Assembly (NCBI GenBank): GCA_044361315.1
Contig: JBIKJA010000001.1
Location: 186,001-250,000, forward strand
Direction of reading: 5' to 3'
DNA from: Crocinitomix sp044361315
GTDB taxonomy: Bacteria; Bacteroidota; Bacteroidia; Flavobacteriales_D; Crocinitomicaceae
Length of the DNA stretch: 64,000 nucleotides
The notes under the pieces are model-generated. The model was given only the letters and a program-made list of their open reading frames with translations. It was not told the origin of the DNA and ran no database searches. A program made the translations under genes and the position numbers. Positions 55,801 through 62,829 of this stretch are shown in pieces; position 1 is the stretch's first letter; each line of letters opens with the position of its first letter.

Positions 55801-57299
55801 ATAATGGTTGGTTTAAGCAATTTTAGGATGAGTGAGCTTTTTGAGCCAGCCTCAACAGGCACATCTGTAGAAAATTCACCAACTTGGTAGGTTCTACCAT
55901 TCAAGGTATATTGGTATGCTACGGCTAAAACTTCATCTTGATTAAGTGGTGATTTTAAGGACACAAATCCCAGCTGCGCGCTGTAGGTGTACTCTTGATC
56001 ACTTAGACGTCTTGCATTTTCAACCTTTTCATAATGAATTGATTGTTCGAAAGGCCCAGGAGATCCTGTAAAAGTTGAAAGGAAGGTCACGGCATTTGAG
56101 AAATTTCTAACATCTGAACTACCTGCAACGGTCGAGTACAAATTATTTACATCATTATTTGGATAATCATTCGACCCGAGAATGACTGGGCCGCCTTCAA
56201 GATTTGTTAATCTACCTTCACCTAAATCCGTAAAAGCCAGAATGTTTCGGGTGTCTTCTACCCGGTTAATTCGGTTAGTGACCCACACTTCAATTTTAGT
56301 AATGTTAACAGGTGAATTAACGATTGGCATGGTTTTCATTCCTTCGTCGTAATGTTCGCGGTGATAATAGTTTAAGAAATAATGTTTATTAGCTTCGTAA
56401 TTATCCACCTGCACTTCATAATCTTGAATTTGCGCACCACCTGAAACATTAATTTCTTGCCGTTTTCCTTTTTGCTGAGAAAGGATCGTTTGCACCGTTA
56501 ATCGTCCAAACTTTAAATCTGTACGAATCCCAAATAAACTCTGAGACCCTTGAATTAGAGTGGTATTTAAAGGCAAACTTACGTTACCTGCTTGAATTTT
56601 TTGGATGATTTCATCTTCGTACCCTGTGTATTCAATTTTTACTTGATTTTGGAAATTAAAAACAGCTTCTGTATTTTGGCTGATGGTCAATTTTAATTTA
56701 TCGCCAATTTGGCCCACCATATTTAATTGAATCTGTTGTTGAAAATCAAATGTTGCCACCCTTCGTTGACGTTCTGGCAAAGCAGGATTGTCGTATCTTG
56801 AGACATTCACCCCAAAAGACAATTCGGCAGATCCTTGTGGACGAATATTAATTTCATCACCGCCAAATATCATATCAAACGCTTCGCCTCCAACTTTTAA
56901 AGGTGGAATAAGTGCTTTTTGTTGTTCGGTTGTCTCTTCAATCTTTTCGCGGAAATAATCCGACATTGCTTTTTGACGTTGGTATTCAATAAACTCTTCG
57001 CGGGTCATTGAAGTTGGGTACCGAAAGTATCGCTCCCCAATTTTTTGAACGACCTCGTATCTACCCGTTTCAACATTATATTCAATGTTGGTATTAATGT
57101 TTTTTGGATCTTGTAAGCCAATTGGTGATCTTTTTTGATCAGTATAATCTCTGTAATCATAAATAGGATAAGGCAATTCAACCTTTGGTGTATCTGCGCC
57201 CGTAGTATATGCCTTCGGTGTTGTTTTTGCATATTTGGGAAGTGCCAACAAATTAATTGATCCACTTATCAACGCCAAAATTATTAATCCTAATCTCAC
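49887..57299 (-). CDS. sprA: cell surface protein SprA, the type IX secretion channel
   Basis: 2470 residues. SprA forms the giant 36-strand outer-membrane beta-barrel that exports T9SS cargo; it is essential for secretion and gliding in Flavobacterium. The signal peptide is at 1-20 (ALISGSINLLA). Typical features are many alternating beta strands with aromatic girdles, the QIGDKLKLTISQNTEAVFNFQNQVK and GNVSLPLNTTLIQGSQSLFGI stretches, and a carboxy-terminal strand ending in VSLRFNLAQ. Unusual: a charged Asp/Lys/Glu/Gly linker at about 1940-1995 (DDKKKPDDDKKEGE then EGEEEEEKKKKREG) between beta-rich blocks. Its start codon is 2 bases after ruvA. Confidence 0.96.
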   Translation of the reverse strand: MRLGLIILALISGSINLLALPKYAKTTPKAYTTGADTPKVELPYPIYDYRDYTDQKRSPIGLQDPKNINTNIEYNVETGRYEVVQKIGERYFRYPTSMTREEFIEYQRQKAMSDYFREKIEETTEQQKALIPPLKVGGEAFDMIFGGDEINIRPQGSAELSFGVNVSRYDNPALPERQRRVATFDFQQQIQLNMVGQIGDKLKLTISQNTEAVFNFQNQVKIEYTGYEDEIIQKIQAGNVSLPLNTTLIQGSQSLFGIRTDLKFGRLTVQTILSQQKGKRQEINVSGGAQIQDYEVQVDNYEANKHYFLNYYHREHYDEGMKTMPIVNSPVNITKIEVWVTNRINRVEDTRNILAFTDLGEGRLTNLEGGPVILGSNDYPNNDVNNLYSTVAGSSDVRNFSNAVTFLSTFTGSPGPFEQSIHYEKVENARRLSDQEYTYSAQLGFVSLKSPLNQDEVLAVAYQYTLNGRTYQVGEFSTDVPVEAGSKSSLILKLLKPTIINPRNKTWDLMMKNVYSIGAYQVSEGDFTFDVWYNNPLTSVNINYLPYDGVDDILLMQQLDLDRLNLNQEAYSDGRFDFVGIQYSGNRAINGGTVDPKTGRVYFTTIEPFGQTLRQKLNASGALAPIQVNGIAFDELYDSTKTAAQQIPSKNRFLLKGSYKSSVSSDISLNTLNVPEGSVTVTAGGATLVEGVDYTVDYNLGRVKILNQGILEAQTPIKVQLESNSLFGFQSKSLVGAHFNYEINKDFNIGATVMNLTEKPLTQKVNIGDEPVSNTVLGTDISFRREAPFLTKMVDFLPVISTKEKSTITAYGEFAYLIPGTQRAISKEGISYIDGFEGSQSAIDIKQFQTWRLASIPQGQPDLFPESSIKAGTQAGFNRSHLSWYQVDASTFYQDAGITPDHIQDNADILENSQMRQVRQNELFPQQQPPVGTLNNIPVLDLAYYPKERGPYNYDTTTSKIDTDGTFNNPEDRWAGIMRALTTTNFETANIQFIQFWILDPFNNDATDSLTKNMSGGDLYFNLGNISEDVLPDSRKSFENGLPTGGVYDPLVYDTTSWSVISNQQIIVNAFDNNTASREYQDVGLDGLGNNDEKSYFSSFMNWVNSSSMTATAKAQLNADPSSDNYTYYRDDRADQQEFDIVRRYKYFNGMEGNSATPEQSALINAEGYPTRGTQNPDIEDLNVDNNLSESESYFQYRVSLRPSDMKVGENFITNEFEVKVNEDGKTEKWYQFKIPIESPESVINGISDFRSIRFMRMFMNNFDHEVVLRFARLELVRGEWRKYLFNLNEPGEIVQDDPNSTEFNLAAVNLEENEGREPVGYLLPPGILREQDNGSINLRQLNEQSLSMEVCGLKDGEARASYKNVQFDVRSYKKIKMFVHGEQQQRDGWTEPDLQNDQLTVFIRLGTDFEDNYYEFEVPLKVTPWKTTAIVSNEDIIWPPANDMIIVLDSLLNLKIRRDKAGLPTNVEQVMNLPADEYGVVRRIKVKGNPNMQGLKTIMIGVRNPSKDSNHPWMYAEDGLDKCAEVWVNELRLTDFDQSGGWASTARVNMQLADFASVNLAGNYSTPNWGSIEKKVSERQRDTRMGFDASSNLELGQFLGRKVNLQIPFYIGYSTTVIEPEFDLLSPDVRLKNYDFETRQERAQLSRNVLTRRSYNFTNVRRERPSGKEVRPWDIENWSGSYSYNELYKRDINTEYDITKTYRGGLMYIYSIKPLLVEPFSKVAFLGKSPWFGLIKDFNFNIGPKSMSFNTDLNRMYNQRLNRNVLATDFEFRPTYLKSFSWNRNYDLKYDLSKNIKFSFTAANRAIILEPTGIIDKNATEDSDLNAYNNYQRYKSSIRSAFEPFDGDSIRLGGYTLNYGHTYDFSYKVPLDKFPLTNWMSANVTLRSSYDWQRAPLSLPEIGNTVQNSRNFSINGQVNMVTLYNKVPYLKKINTQGTGGRGGRQDVANNKQSGDSGSGQNKPQDDKKKPDDDKKEGEQGEGEEEEEKKKKREGVHPVLMTTGRLVMSFRNLSFTYTENDGMLLPGFAGETTILGMDNFGAPSFAFASGRQNRDLLGRPTDAWGGYDSFAPFAANNGWLVANSALNILATNSHSQTINGRASFEPFKDLKLNITVDRKFTENENSYYRYNDTLEKPDGLLGDWEYQNRVNGGSLNFSTITWKTAFQKIDTTYSAAFDALRAARKGVSKQLGEANGSVLGDDGYYDGFGENQQDVLIGSFLEAYTGRGSDNKFFDAFKAIPLPNWDIRYDGLSKFDFMKDYVRNFSITHAYRSTVSISNFQTNLGAFDFEGNQVRDVSNNIIASRQIQSITISEQFAPFLGIDATWIVGENGLLTKFEYKRDRTLSLNVSNLQILEMQGKEWVIGSGYKFSKVKLPFKIMGKTPESDLTLRFDLSIRNNITINRNIIENSQQITSGQDMYSIKSRVDYNIGPNLNVALYFDRIVNKPQLSTAFDTANTSAGVSLRFNLAQ

Positions 57300-57301
57300 T
57301 C

Positions 57302-57877
57302 CTATATAATCTTTAAAGCTTGTTTAATAATCTCTTCCACAGATTGGTCGTCTGTAATAATTTTTTTAATCGCTTTGTCCGCTTTAAGCTTATCAAAACC
57401 TAAAGAGAGCAAAGCAATTAACGCATCATTTTGATTTGTATTGTTTGAATCGAAAATATTTTCAGCGTTGAAATCAATTTTAGAAACTTTATCCTTTAAA
57501 TCAATAATAAGACGTTGTGCCGTTTTAAGCCCAATTCCTTTGATACTTTGAATGAGTGCGACATTTTCTCCAACGATAGCGGCCGCAATTTCATCTGAGG
57601 TTAATGCCGACAACATTAGGATAGCTGTATTGGCTCCAACCCCCGAAACTGAAATTAAATGATTAAACATATCACGCTCTTTCAATTCGTAAAAACCGTA
57701 TAATGTATGCGCATCCTCGCGAATTTGAAGTTGCGTGTAAATTTTAATTTGTTCCTCTTTTCCAATTTTAGAAAAAGTATGGAGACTAATTTTCACAAAA
57801 TACCCAACACCACCGCATTCAACAATAAGATTCGTAGCGTTTTTTTCTACTAAACGTCCATTTAAATGTGCTATCAT
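57302..57877 (-). CDS. ruvA: Holliday junction branch migration protein RuvA
   Basis: 191 residues. A tetrameric DNA-binding subunit that with RuvB drives branch migration of Holliday junctions. Domain I is the MIAHLNGRLVEKNATNLIVE OB-fold, domain II has two helix-hairpin-helix motifs (NHLISVSGVGANTAILMLSAL and QSIKGIGLKTAQRLIIDLKD), and domain III is the C-terminal helical bundle (ALIALLSLGFDKLKADKAI). It overlaps maeB by four bases and is 2 bases upstream of sprA, so the three are almost certainly one transcript. Confidence 0.95.
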   Translation of the reverse strand: MIAHLNGRLVEKNATNLIVECGGVGYFVKISLHTFSKIGKEEQIKIYTQLQIREDAHTLYGFYELKERDMFNHLISVSGVGANTAILMLSALTSDEIAAAIVGENVALIQSIKGIGLKTAQRLIIDLKDKVSKIDFNAENIFDSNNTNQNDALIALLSLGFDKLKADKAIKKIITDDQSVEEIIKQALKII

Positions 57878-60147
57878 TTTTCTTTAATATGAGCATCCAA
57901 CACAGCAATTTTTACCATGTTAGTGATTTCACGCACGCCGCTACCAAGTTGCAATACGTGAATTGATTTTTTAATTCCTAGCAAAATTGGTCCAATTGCG
58001 TCCACATCATCACACATCTCTTGCAATAATTTGTAGGCAATATTACCAGCAGCCAGATTTGGGAAAATCAATGTATTCACTGCTTTATTTCCTAATGTAG
58101 AGAAAGGAAAACGATCTGTTCTCATTTCAGTATTTAATGCAAAATTAGCTTGAAGTTCACCGTCCACAATTAAGTTAGGATAACGTTCTTTTATGATTCG
58201 GGTTGCTTCTTGCATTTTAATTGAATCACTTCCTTGAGCCGAACCAAAATTAGAATATGATAAAAGGGCGATACGTGGTTGAATATTAAATTGGCGCACT
58301 TTTTTTGCGACCATATTAGTAATTTCAGCAATTTCGTTGGCGGTAGGACTAAAATTGACTGTTGTATCCGCTAAAAAAATCGGTCCTCTTTTGGTCACCA
58401 ACACATACATACCCGCCACTTTATCGACACCATCCATTTTACCAACCACTTGTAATGCCGGCAAAATAACATCTTTATAACTTCGTGTGATTCCAGAAAT
58501 TAGTGCATCCGCATGTCCAGCTTCGACCATCATTGCCCCATAATAATTACGCTCGCGCATAATTTTAACCGATTCGTAGAGTGTAAATCCTTTGCGTTGT
58601 CTTTTTTCAAAGAACATACGCCCGTATTCTTCACACCTTGCAAGTTCAGATTCATCCTTTGGATCGATAATGTTCAAATTCTCGAATTCAATCCCAATTT
58701 CTTTGATTAACTCAAGAATTTTTTGTTTACGCCCGAGAAGGATTGGTTTTGCATATCCTTCTTCTTCAGCCAAGTGTGCTGCTTTTAATACTTTATAATT
58801 ATCTGCTTCGGCAAAAACCACTTTTTTAGGTGATTTAATGGCTTTTTCAGTGAGGACATTAATCAATTTATTGTCCAATCCCAAACGGCGTTTAAGTTCG
58901 ATTTCATATTCATCCCAATCTTTAATAGGATTTTGAGCTACGCCAGATTCCATGGCTGCCCGCGCTACCGCAGGTGAAACAGCAGTAATTAATCTGGAAT
59001 CCAAAGGTTTAGGGATTATTTGATCCTTCCCGAATGAAATGTTTTTCTCGCCATAAGCCGTATTAACCTCTTCAGGAACGGGAGATTTTGCAAGATCAGC
59101 TATTGCTTTAACGGCTGCCAACTTCATCGCTTCGTTAATACAAGTAGCACGCACATCTAACGCACCTCTAAAAATAAAAGGAAACCCTAAGACATTATTT
59201 ACTTGGTTTGGATTATCAGAACGACCCGTTGCCACGATAATGTCTTTTCGTACGCTCATGGCGTCTTTGTAGGAGATTTCGGGGTCTGGATTCGCCAAAG
59301 CAAAAACTATTGGATTCTTAGGCATGGATTTTACCATTTCCTTTGATAATAACCCTCCTTTAGACAAGCCTAAAAAGACATCAGCAAATTTCATCGCCTT
59401 TTTTAACGGAACATCGGTTGGGTGTATTGCAAATTCAGCTTTGTACTTATCCAAATCTGTGCGATCTTTAGACAGTAATCCCTTGCTATCATACATGTAG
59501 ATATTTTCCAATTTAGCACCCAGTGCCAAATAGAGTTTTGCACATGAAAAAGCAGCTGCACCTGCACCTACTACCACAATCATTACATCCTCAATTTTTT
59601 TATCTGCCAATTCTAATGCATTGAGCAGGGCTGCACTTGAAATGATCGCGGTGCCATGCTGATCGTCGTGCATGATTGGAATATTTAATTCCTCTTTTAG
59701 ACGACGTTCGATTTCAAAAGCTTCTGGCGCCTTAATATCTTCCAAATTTATACCTCCAAAAGTAGGCGCTATGGCCTTAACCGTTGCGACAAAAAGATCA
59801 ATATCTGTTGCGTCCACTTCAATATCAAAAACATCGATGTCAGCAAAAATCTTGAACAACAATCCCTTTCCTTCCATGACCGGTTTTGAAGCTTCGGGAC
59901 CTATGTCTCCTAGACCTAAAACGGCAGTTCCATTTGAAATTACAGCAACCAAATTTCCTTTAGCAGTATATTTATAAACGTCTGATTTATTATCTGCAAT
60001 TGCCAAGCAAGGCTCAGCCACTCCAGGTGAATATGCAAGCGATAAATCGCGTTGGGTGCTGTAAGGCTTAGAAGGAATCACCTCGATTTTACCTGGGCGA
60101 CCGTTTGCATGATAATCCAACGCTTCTTGTTTTCTAATTTTTGGCAT
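57874..60147 (-). CDS. maeB: NADP-dependent malic enzyme with phosphotransacetylase-like domain
   Basis: 757 residues. It decarboxylates malate to pyruvate, generating NADPH. The N-terminal two thirds (about 1-420) is the malic enzyme: SLAYSPGVAEPCLAIA, the IMHDDQHGTAIISSAALLNALE metal region, the VVVGAGAAAFSCAKLY Rossmann loop and FALANPDPEISY. The C-terminal third (about 425-757) is the phosphate acetyltransferase fold, usually regulatory in MaeB, with AGHADALISGITRSYK and PNLIVDGELQANFALN. First gene of the maeB-ruvA-sprA unit. Confidence 0.93.
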   Translation of the reverse strand: MPKIRKQEALDYHANGRPGKIEVIPSKPYSTQRDLSLAYSPGVAEPCLAIADNKSDVYKYTAKGNLVAVISNGTAVLGLGDIGPEASKPVMEGKGLLFKIFADIDVFDIEVDATDIDLFVATVKAIAPTFGGINLEDIKAPEAFEIERRLKEELNIPIMHDDQHGTAIISSAALLNALELADKKIEDVMIVVVGAGAAAFSCAKLYLALGAKLENIYMYDSKGLLSKDRTDLDKYKAEFAIHPTDVPLKKAMKFADVFLGLSKGGLLSKEMVKSMPKNPIVFALANPDPEISYKDAMSVRKDIIVATGRSDNPNQVNNVLGFPFIFRGALDVRATCINEAMKLAAVKAIADLAKSPVPEEVNTAYGEKNISFGKDQIIPKPLDSRLITAVSPAVARAAMESGVAQNPIKDWDEYEIELKRRLGLDNKLINVLTEKAIKSPKKVVFAEADNYKVLKAAHLAEEEGYAKPILLGRKQKILELIKEIGIEFENLNIIDPKDESELARCEEYGRMFFEKRQRKGFTLYESVKIMRERNYYGAMMVEAGHADALISGITRSYKDVILPALQVVGKMDGVDKVAGMYVLVTKRGPIFLADTTVNFSPTANEIAEITNMVAKKVRQFNIQPRIALLSYSNFGSAQGSDSIKMQEATRIIKERYPNLIVDGELQANFALNTEMRTDRFPFSTLGNKAVNTLIFPNLAAGNIAYKLLQEMCDDVDAIGPILLGIKKSIHVLQLGSGVREITNMVKIAVLDAHIKEK

Positions 60148-60173
60148 TAATATATCTCATTTAGATAAGTTGG

Positions 60174-60207
60174 CAAATATAAAAAAATATAGCTAAAAAA
60201 TGGTCAA
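60174..60207 (-). promoter_or_regulatory. maeB-ruvA-sprA promoter (TTG-N23-TATATTTG)
   Basis: Minus-strand TATATTTG (60181-60174) is a full -7 match. A TTG (60207-60205) lies 23 bases upstream, the upper end of normal spacing. The ATG at 60147 gives a leader of roughly 20 bases. Confidence 0.55.
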
Positions 60208-60365
60208 CCAATTATTGGAAGCTTGAATTAAAGATAGCAATAGCTATTTAACAAATGATTTCGAATTAAACCTTCATGTTAACCCGCAAGTTCATTTCAA
60301 ATTAATTAGGTGGACGCCTAAAAATAATTAGAGATAAATTCTTAATTTGGTATCATTAAAAGCAA

Positions 60366-61076
60366 ATGATTGTGGGACAATTAAAAAAAAGAATTGCTGT
60401 TTTGACCGGTGCTGGCATAAGTGCAGAGAGTGGCTTAGGCACTTTTCGCGATAGCGGCGGATTATGGGAGAATTACGACATTTCTAAGGTAGCAACAATC
60501 AATGCTTGGCATCAAAATCCTGCAATGGTTTTGGCATTTTACAATGCACGACGAAGGCAAGTAATTGCTGCCAACCCAAACGAAGGACATTATGCATTAG
60601 CGGCACTTGAAGATTTTTATGATGTCACTATTATCACACAAAATATTGATGATTTGCACGAGCGCGCTGGATCTTCTACGATTATTCATTTGCATGGTGA
60701 AATATTAAAAGGTCGAGGAGTTGACACGGATAAAATTCTTTATCCCTTGGATGGTGACATAGAATTACATCATAAAACCCCAAATGGGCAACGAATGCGA
60801 CCTCACATTGTATGGTTTGGTGAAGCGGTGCCTAAAATGCAAGAAGCTGAAATGATTGTTCGTGGTTGTGAAATTTTGATTGTCATAGGTACTTCGTTGA
60901 ATGTTTACCCAGCAGCTGGCTTGCGTTATGCTAGTCCAAATTGGTGTGAGAAGTACCTAATTGATCCTGGCACAGTTGAAATAAATGATCAAGAATTTGA
61001 ACATTTTAAAGGTCCAGCGACGGTGCAAGTCCCATTGTTGGTGGATCACCTAATTTCAAAGGCAAAAAAATCATAA
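60366..61076 (+). CDS. cobB: NAD-dependent deacylase (sirtuin, desuccinylase type)
   Basis: 236 residues. It removes acyl groups from lysine with NAD+. Rossmann motif GAGISAESGLGTFRDSGG (residues 15-32), the NAD-binding TQNIDDLHERAGS stretch, catalytic H110 (HLHGE), and IGTSLNVYPAAGLRYAS. Residues Y59 and R62 form the Y-x-x-R pair that prefers succinyl/malonyl lysine (class III). The four zinc cysteines normally found after the HG-E segment are missing: this stretch (KGRGVDTDKILYPLDGDIE) has none, as in some other Bacteroidota sirtuins. Transcribed alone, convergent with a T9SS protein. Confidence 0.92.
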   Translation: MIVGQLKKRIAVLTGAGISAESGLGTFRDSGGLWENYDISKVATINAWHQNPAMVLAFYNARRRQVIAANPNEGHYALAALEDFYDVTIITQNIDDLHERAGSSTIIHLHGEILKGRGVDTDKILYPLDGDIELHHKTPNGQRMRPHIVWFGEAVPKMQEAEMIVRGCEILIVIGTSLNVYPAAGLRYASPNWCEKYLIDPGTVEINDQEFEHFKGPATVQVPLLVDHLISKAKKS

Positions 61077-61081
61077 AACAA

Positions 61082-61118
61082 AAATGAAAAGGAAACTCAA
61101 AAGGTTTCCTTTTCATTT
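61082..61118. terminator. bidirectional terminator between cobB and the type-A protein gene
   Basis: Perfect 15-bp stem AAATGAAAAGGAAAC (61082-61096) and GTTTCCTTTTCATTT (61104-61118), 7-base loop, T/A-rich at both ends. Confidence 0.87.
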
Positions 61119-61134
61119 AAATGATCAAATGTGC

Positions 61135-61851
61135 TTAATGTTTAACCACTAATTTTTTTGTTTCTACTACTGCTCCATCTTTATAGATCGTATAGAAATA
61201 AACACCGTTTGTAAGTTTATCCACAGCTACTGTGTTTTGACCTTCGTACAATTTTGTATTAATTATCGCCTCACCCAACACATTAAAAAGCGTAAACTTT
61301 AAGTTTCCAGTTTCGTTTTGAACGGTGATATTTACGTTATTAATTGCTGGATTAGGATATACAGAAATTTGAATTTTTGCATTTTCTTTTGCAGATACTG
61401 TTGACGTGTATAAAACATCCACTGAATCTAATCGCTCACCACCTTCGTTAATGACATAATATCTGTACTGAGCCGTACCAGAAATTCCTTCAGTTTCGTG
61501 GTAAGAGAATAACATCGTTGTTGCACCATCATTCACTGAAATATCATCCGGTGAAATAAATGGATCAGCTGGAGAAACAGCATCCGTATTGTAACAATCT
61601 GCACCCCAACAAAAATAATCTAACGTACCAGGCAACACTATAATTTTCGTTCTTTCAATTCTTAACACGTTTACTGCTCCAGAAACATTTTTCACTGTAA
61701 AATTCTGGTGAAGCGAAGCCTCTGTTGAAACAACTTCTACAACAGTTCCTGACACATCAACCAATTCTCCTTGTTTAAAGATCTCAATTCCTTGTGCATT
61801 CGCACCAATTAAGAAGAAAGTTGCCCCTAAGAATGTAACTATTTTTTTCAT
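61135..61851 (-). CDS. small secreted protein with type-A T9SS sorting domain
   Basis: 238 residues from the ATG at 61851; a TTG at 61872 only lengthens the front. Signal peptide at 1-19 (ATFFLIGANA, cut before QGIE). Residues about 20-150 form a beta-rich domain (VLRIERTKIIVLPGTLDYFCWGADC split over two strands), common in small secreted Bacteroidota proteins but without a known role. The type-A sorting domain is at about 165-238 (ISVYPNPAINNVNITVQNE, then LFNVLGEAIINTKLY and NGVYFYTIYKDGAVVETKKLVVKH). Cargo of the T9SS. Transcribed alone. Confidence 0.88.
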   Translation of the reverse strand: MKKIVTFLGATFFLIGANAQGIEIFKQGELVDVSGTVVEVVSTEASLHQNFTVKNVSGAVNVLRIERTKIIVLPGTLDYFCWGADCYNTDAVSPADPFISPDDISVNDGATTMLFSYHETEGISGTAQYRYYVINEGGERLDSVDVLYTSTVSAKENAKIQISVYPNPAINNVNITVQNETGNLKFTLFNVLGEAIINTKLYEGQNTVAVDKLTNGVYFYTIYKDGAVVETKKLVVKH

Positions 61852-62261
61852 CTTTACGCTATTTAGCTTCAAATTTACGAATTAAATAGCATATACCATG
61901 CCGTTTTTTTTAAGGTTTTGACATTATTTTATTTTTGTCGATTTTAAGAATTCAACAGTTGACATGAATCCAAGAGCGAACAATGTTATTAAATGTCTTC
62001 GAAGAATATTTAAATTCAATTTATTAATATGTTTTTAATTAATTGATTTTTATATAATTATAAAATAAATATAATTAAATTTCACTTGATTGAAACATAA
62101 CTTGACAGTTTGTTTGATTTGGATTTATTTTCCAATTCTTACGATTTGAGAAATCAACAATTAAGGTATTAATAGATTTCGATAGGTTAATTTAATTTTC
62201 TATTTTTGATGTTTCAAGGAATTTGGTCTAATATTTGAAAGTAGCAAGGAAAAAAGAAATT
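61852..62261 (+). other. gene-free stretch of about 410 bases
   Basis: Very AT-rich with no credible ORF. It carries the TATTTTTG box for the thioredoxin gene at 62201-62208 and the start region of the type-A protein gene at its left edge. I see no repeat or RNA gene. Confidence 0.4.
62201..62208 (+). promoter_or_regulatory. candidate -7 box for the TlpA-like gene
   Basis: TATTTTTG fits TAnnTTTG, 53 bases before the ATG at 62262. No TTG at the expected upstream place. Confidence 0.4.
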
Positions 62262-62783
62262 ATGAAAAAAATAAATTTAGCAATTATCATTGGTGTCGGA
62301 CTTTTAGGAAGTTTATCTTTTATGATTAGCAATAATGAAGAAGTTGGGAAAAAAATGCCCTCTGTCGTTGTTGAGGATTTAGAAGGGAATAAAATAAATT
62401 CTTCTGAACTTTCTAATGATGGGAATCCAATTGTTATTTCATTTTGGGCAACTTGGTGTACTCCTTGTCGATTAGAATTAAATACCATCGCTGAAGAATA
62501 TGATGCACTTGTAGAAGAAACCGGTGTAAAATTGGTTGCCGTTTCGATTGACGATGAGCGAAATAAAAGTAAAGTTCGTCCAGTAGTTGATGCTTCAGGC
62601 TGGGAATACGACATTTGGATTGATGCCAACAGTGATTTAAAAAGAGCGATGGGCGTAAATTATCCACCTCAAACATTTGTGATTGACGGAGAAGGAAACA
62701 TTGTATATTCACACGTTGGCTTTGTGCCTGGCGATGAAGAATCATTGTACGAAGAAGTAAGAAAACACTCGAAAAAACAATAA
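62262..62783 (+). CDS. TlpA-like thioredoxin
   Basis: 173 residues from the ATG at 62262, which opens the signal or anchor; the upstream TTG at 62235 adds charged residues only. N-terminal hydrophobic segment (residues 5-22, LAIIIGVGLLGSLSFMI) and no lipobox, so probably anchored to or secreted across the inner membrane. The thioredoxin fold has the WATWCTPCRLELN active site (C-x-x-C with T-P), and the cis-proline in YPPQTFVID. A periplasmic disulfide reductase or isomerase, possibly for T9SS cargo or cytochrome maturation. Followed after 46 bases by the DUF6029 gene in the same direction. Confidence 0.9.
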   Translation: MKKINLAIIIGVGLLGSLSFMISNNEEVGKKMPSVVVEDLEGNKINSSELSNDGNPIVISFWATWCTPCRLELNTIAEEYDALVEETGVKLVAVSIDDERNKSKVRPVVDASGWEYDIWIDANSDLKRAMGVNYPPQTFVIDGEGNIVYSHVGFVPGDEESLYEEVRKHSKKQ

Positions 62784-62829
62784 GCCTACCCCAACCACCC
62801 TTTATAACCTCGTCTAATTTTATAGTTTA

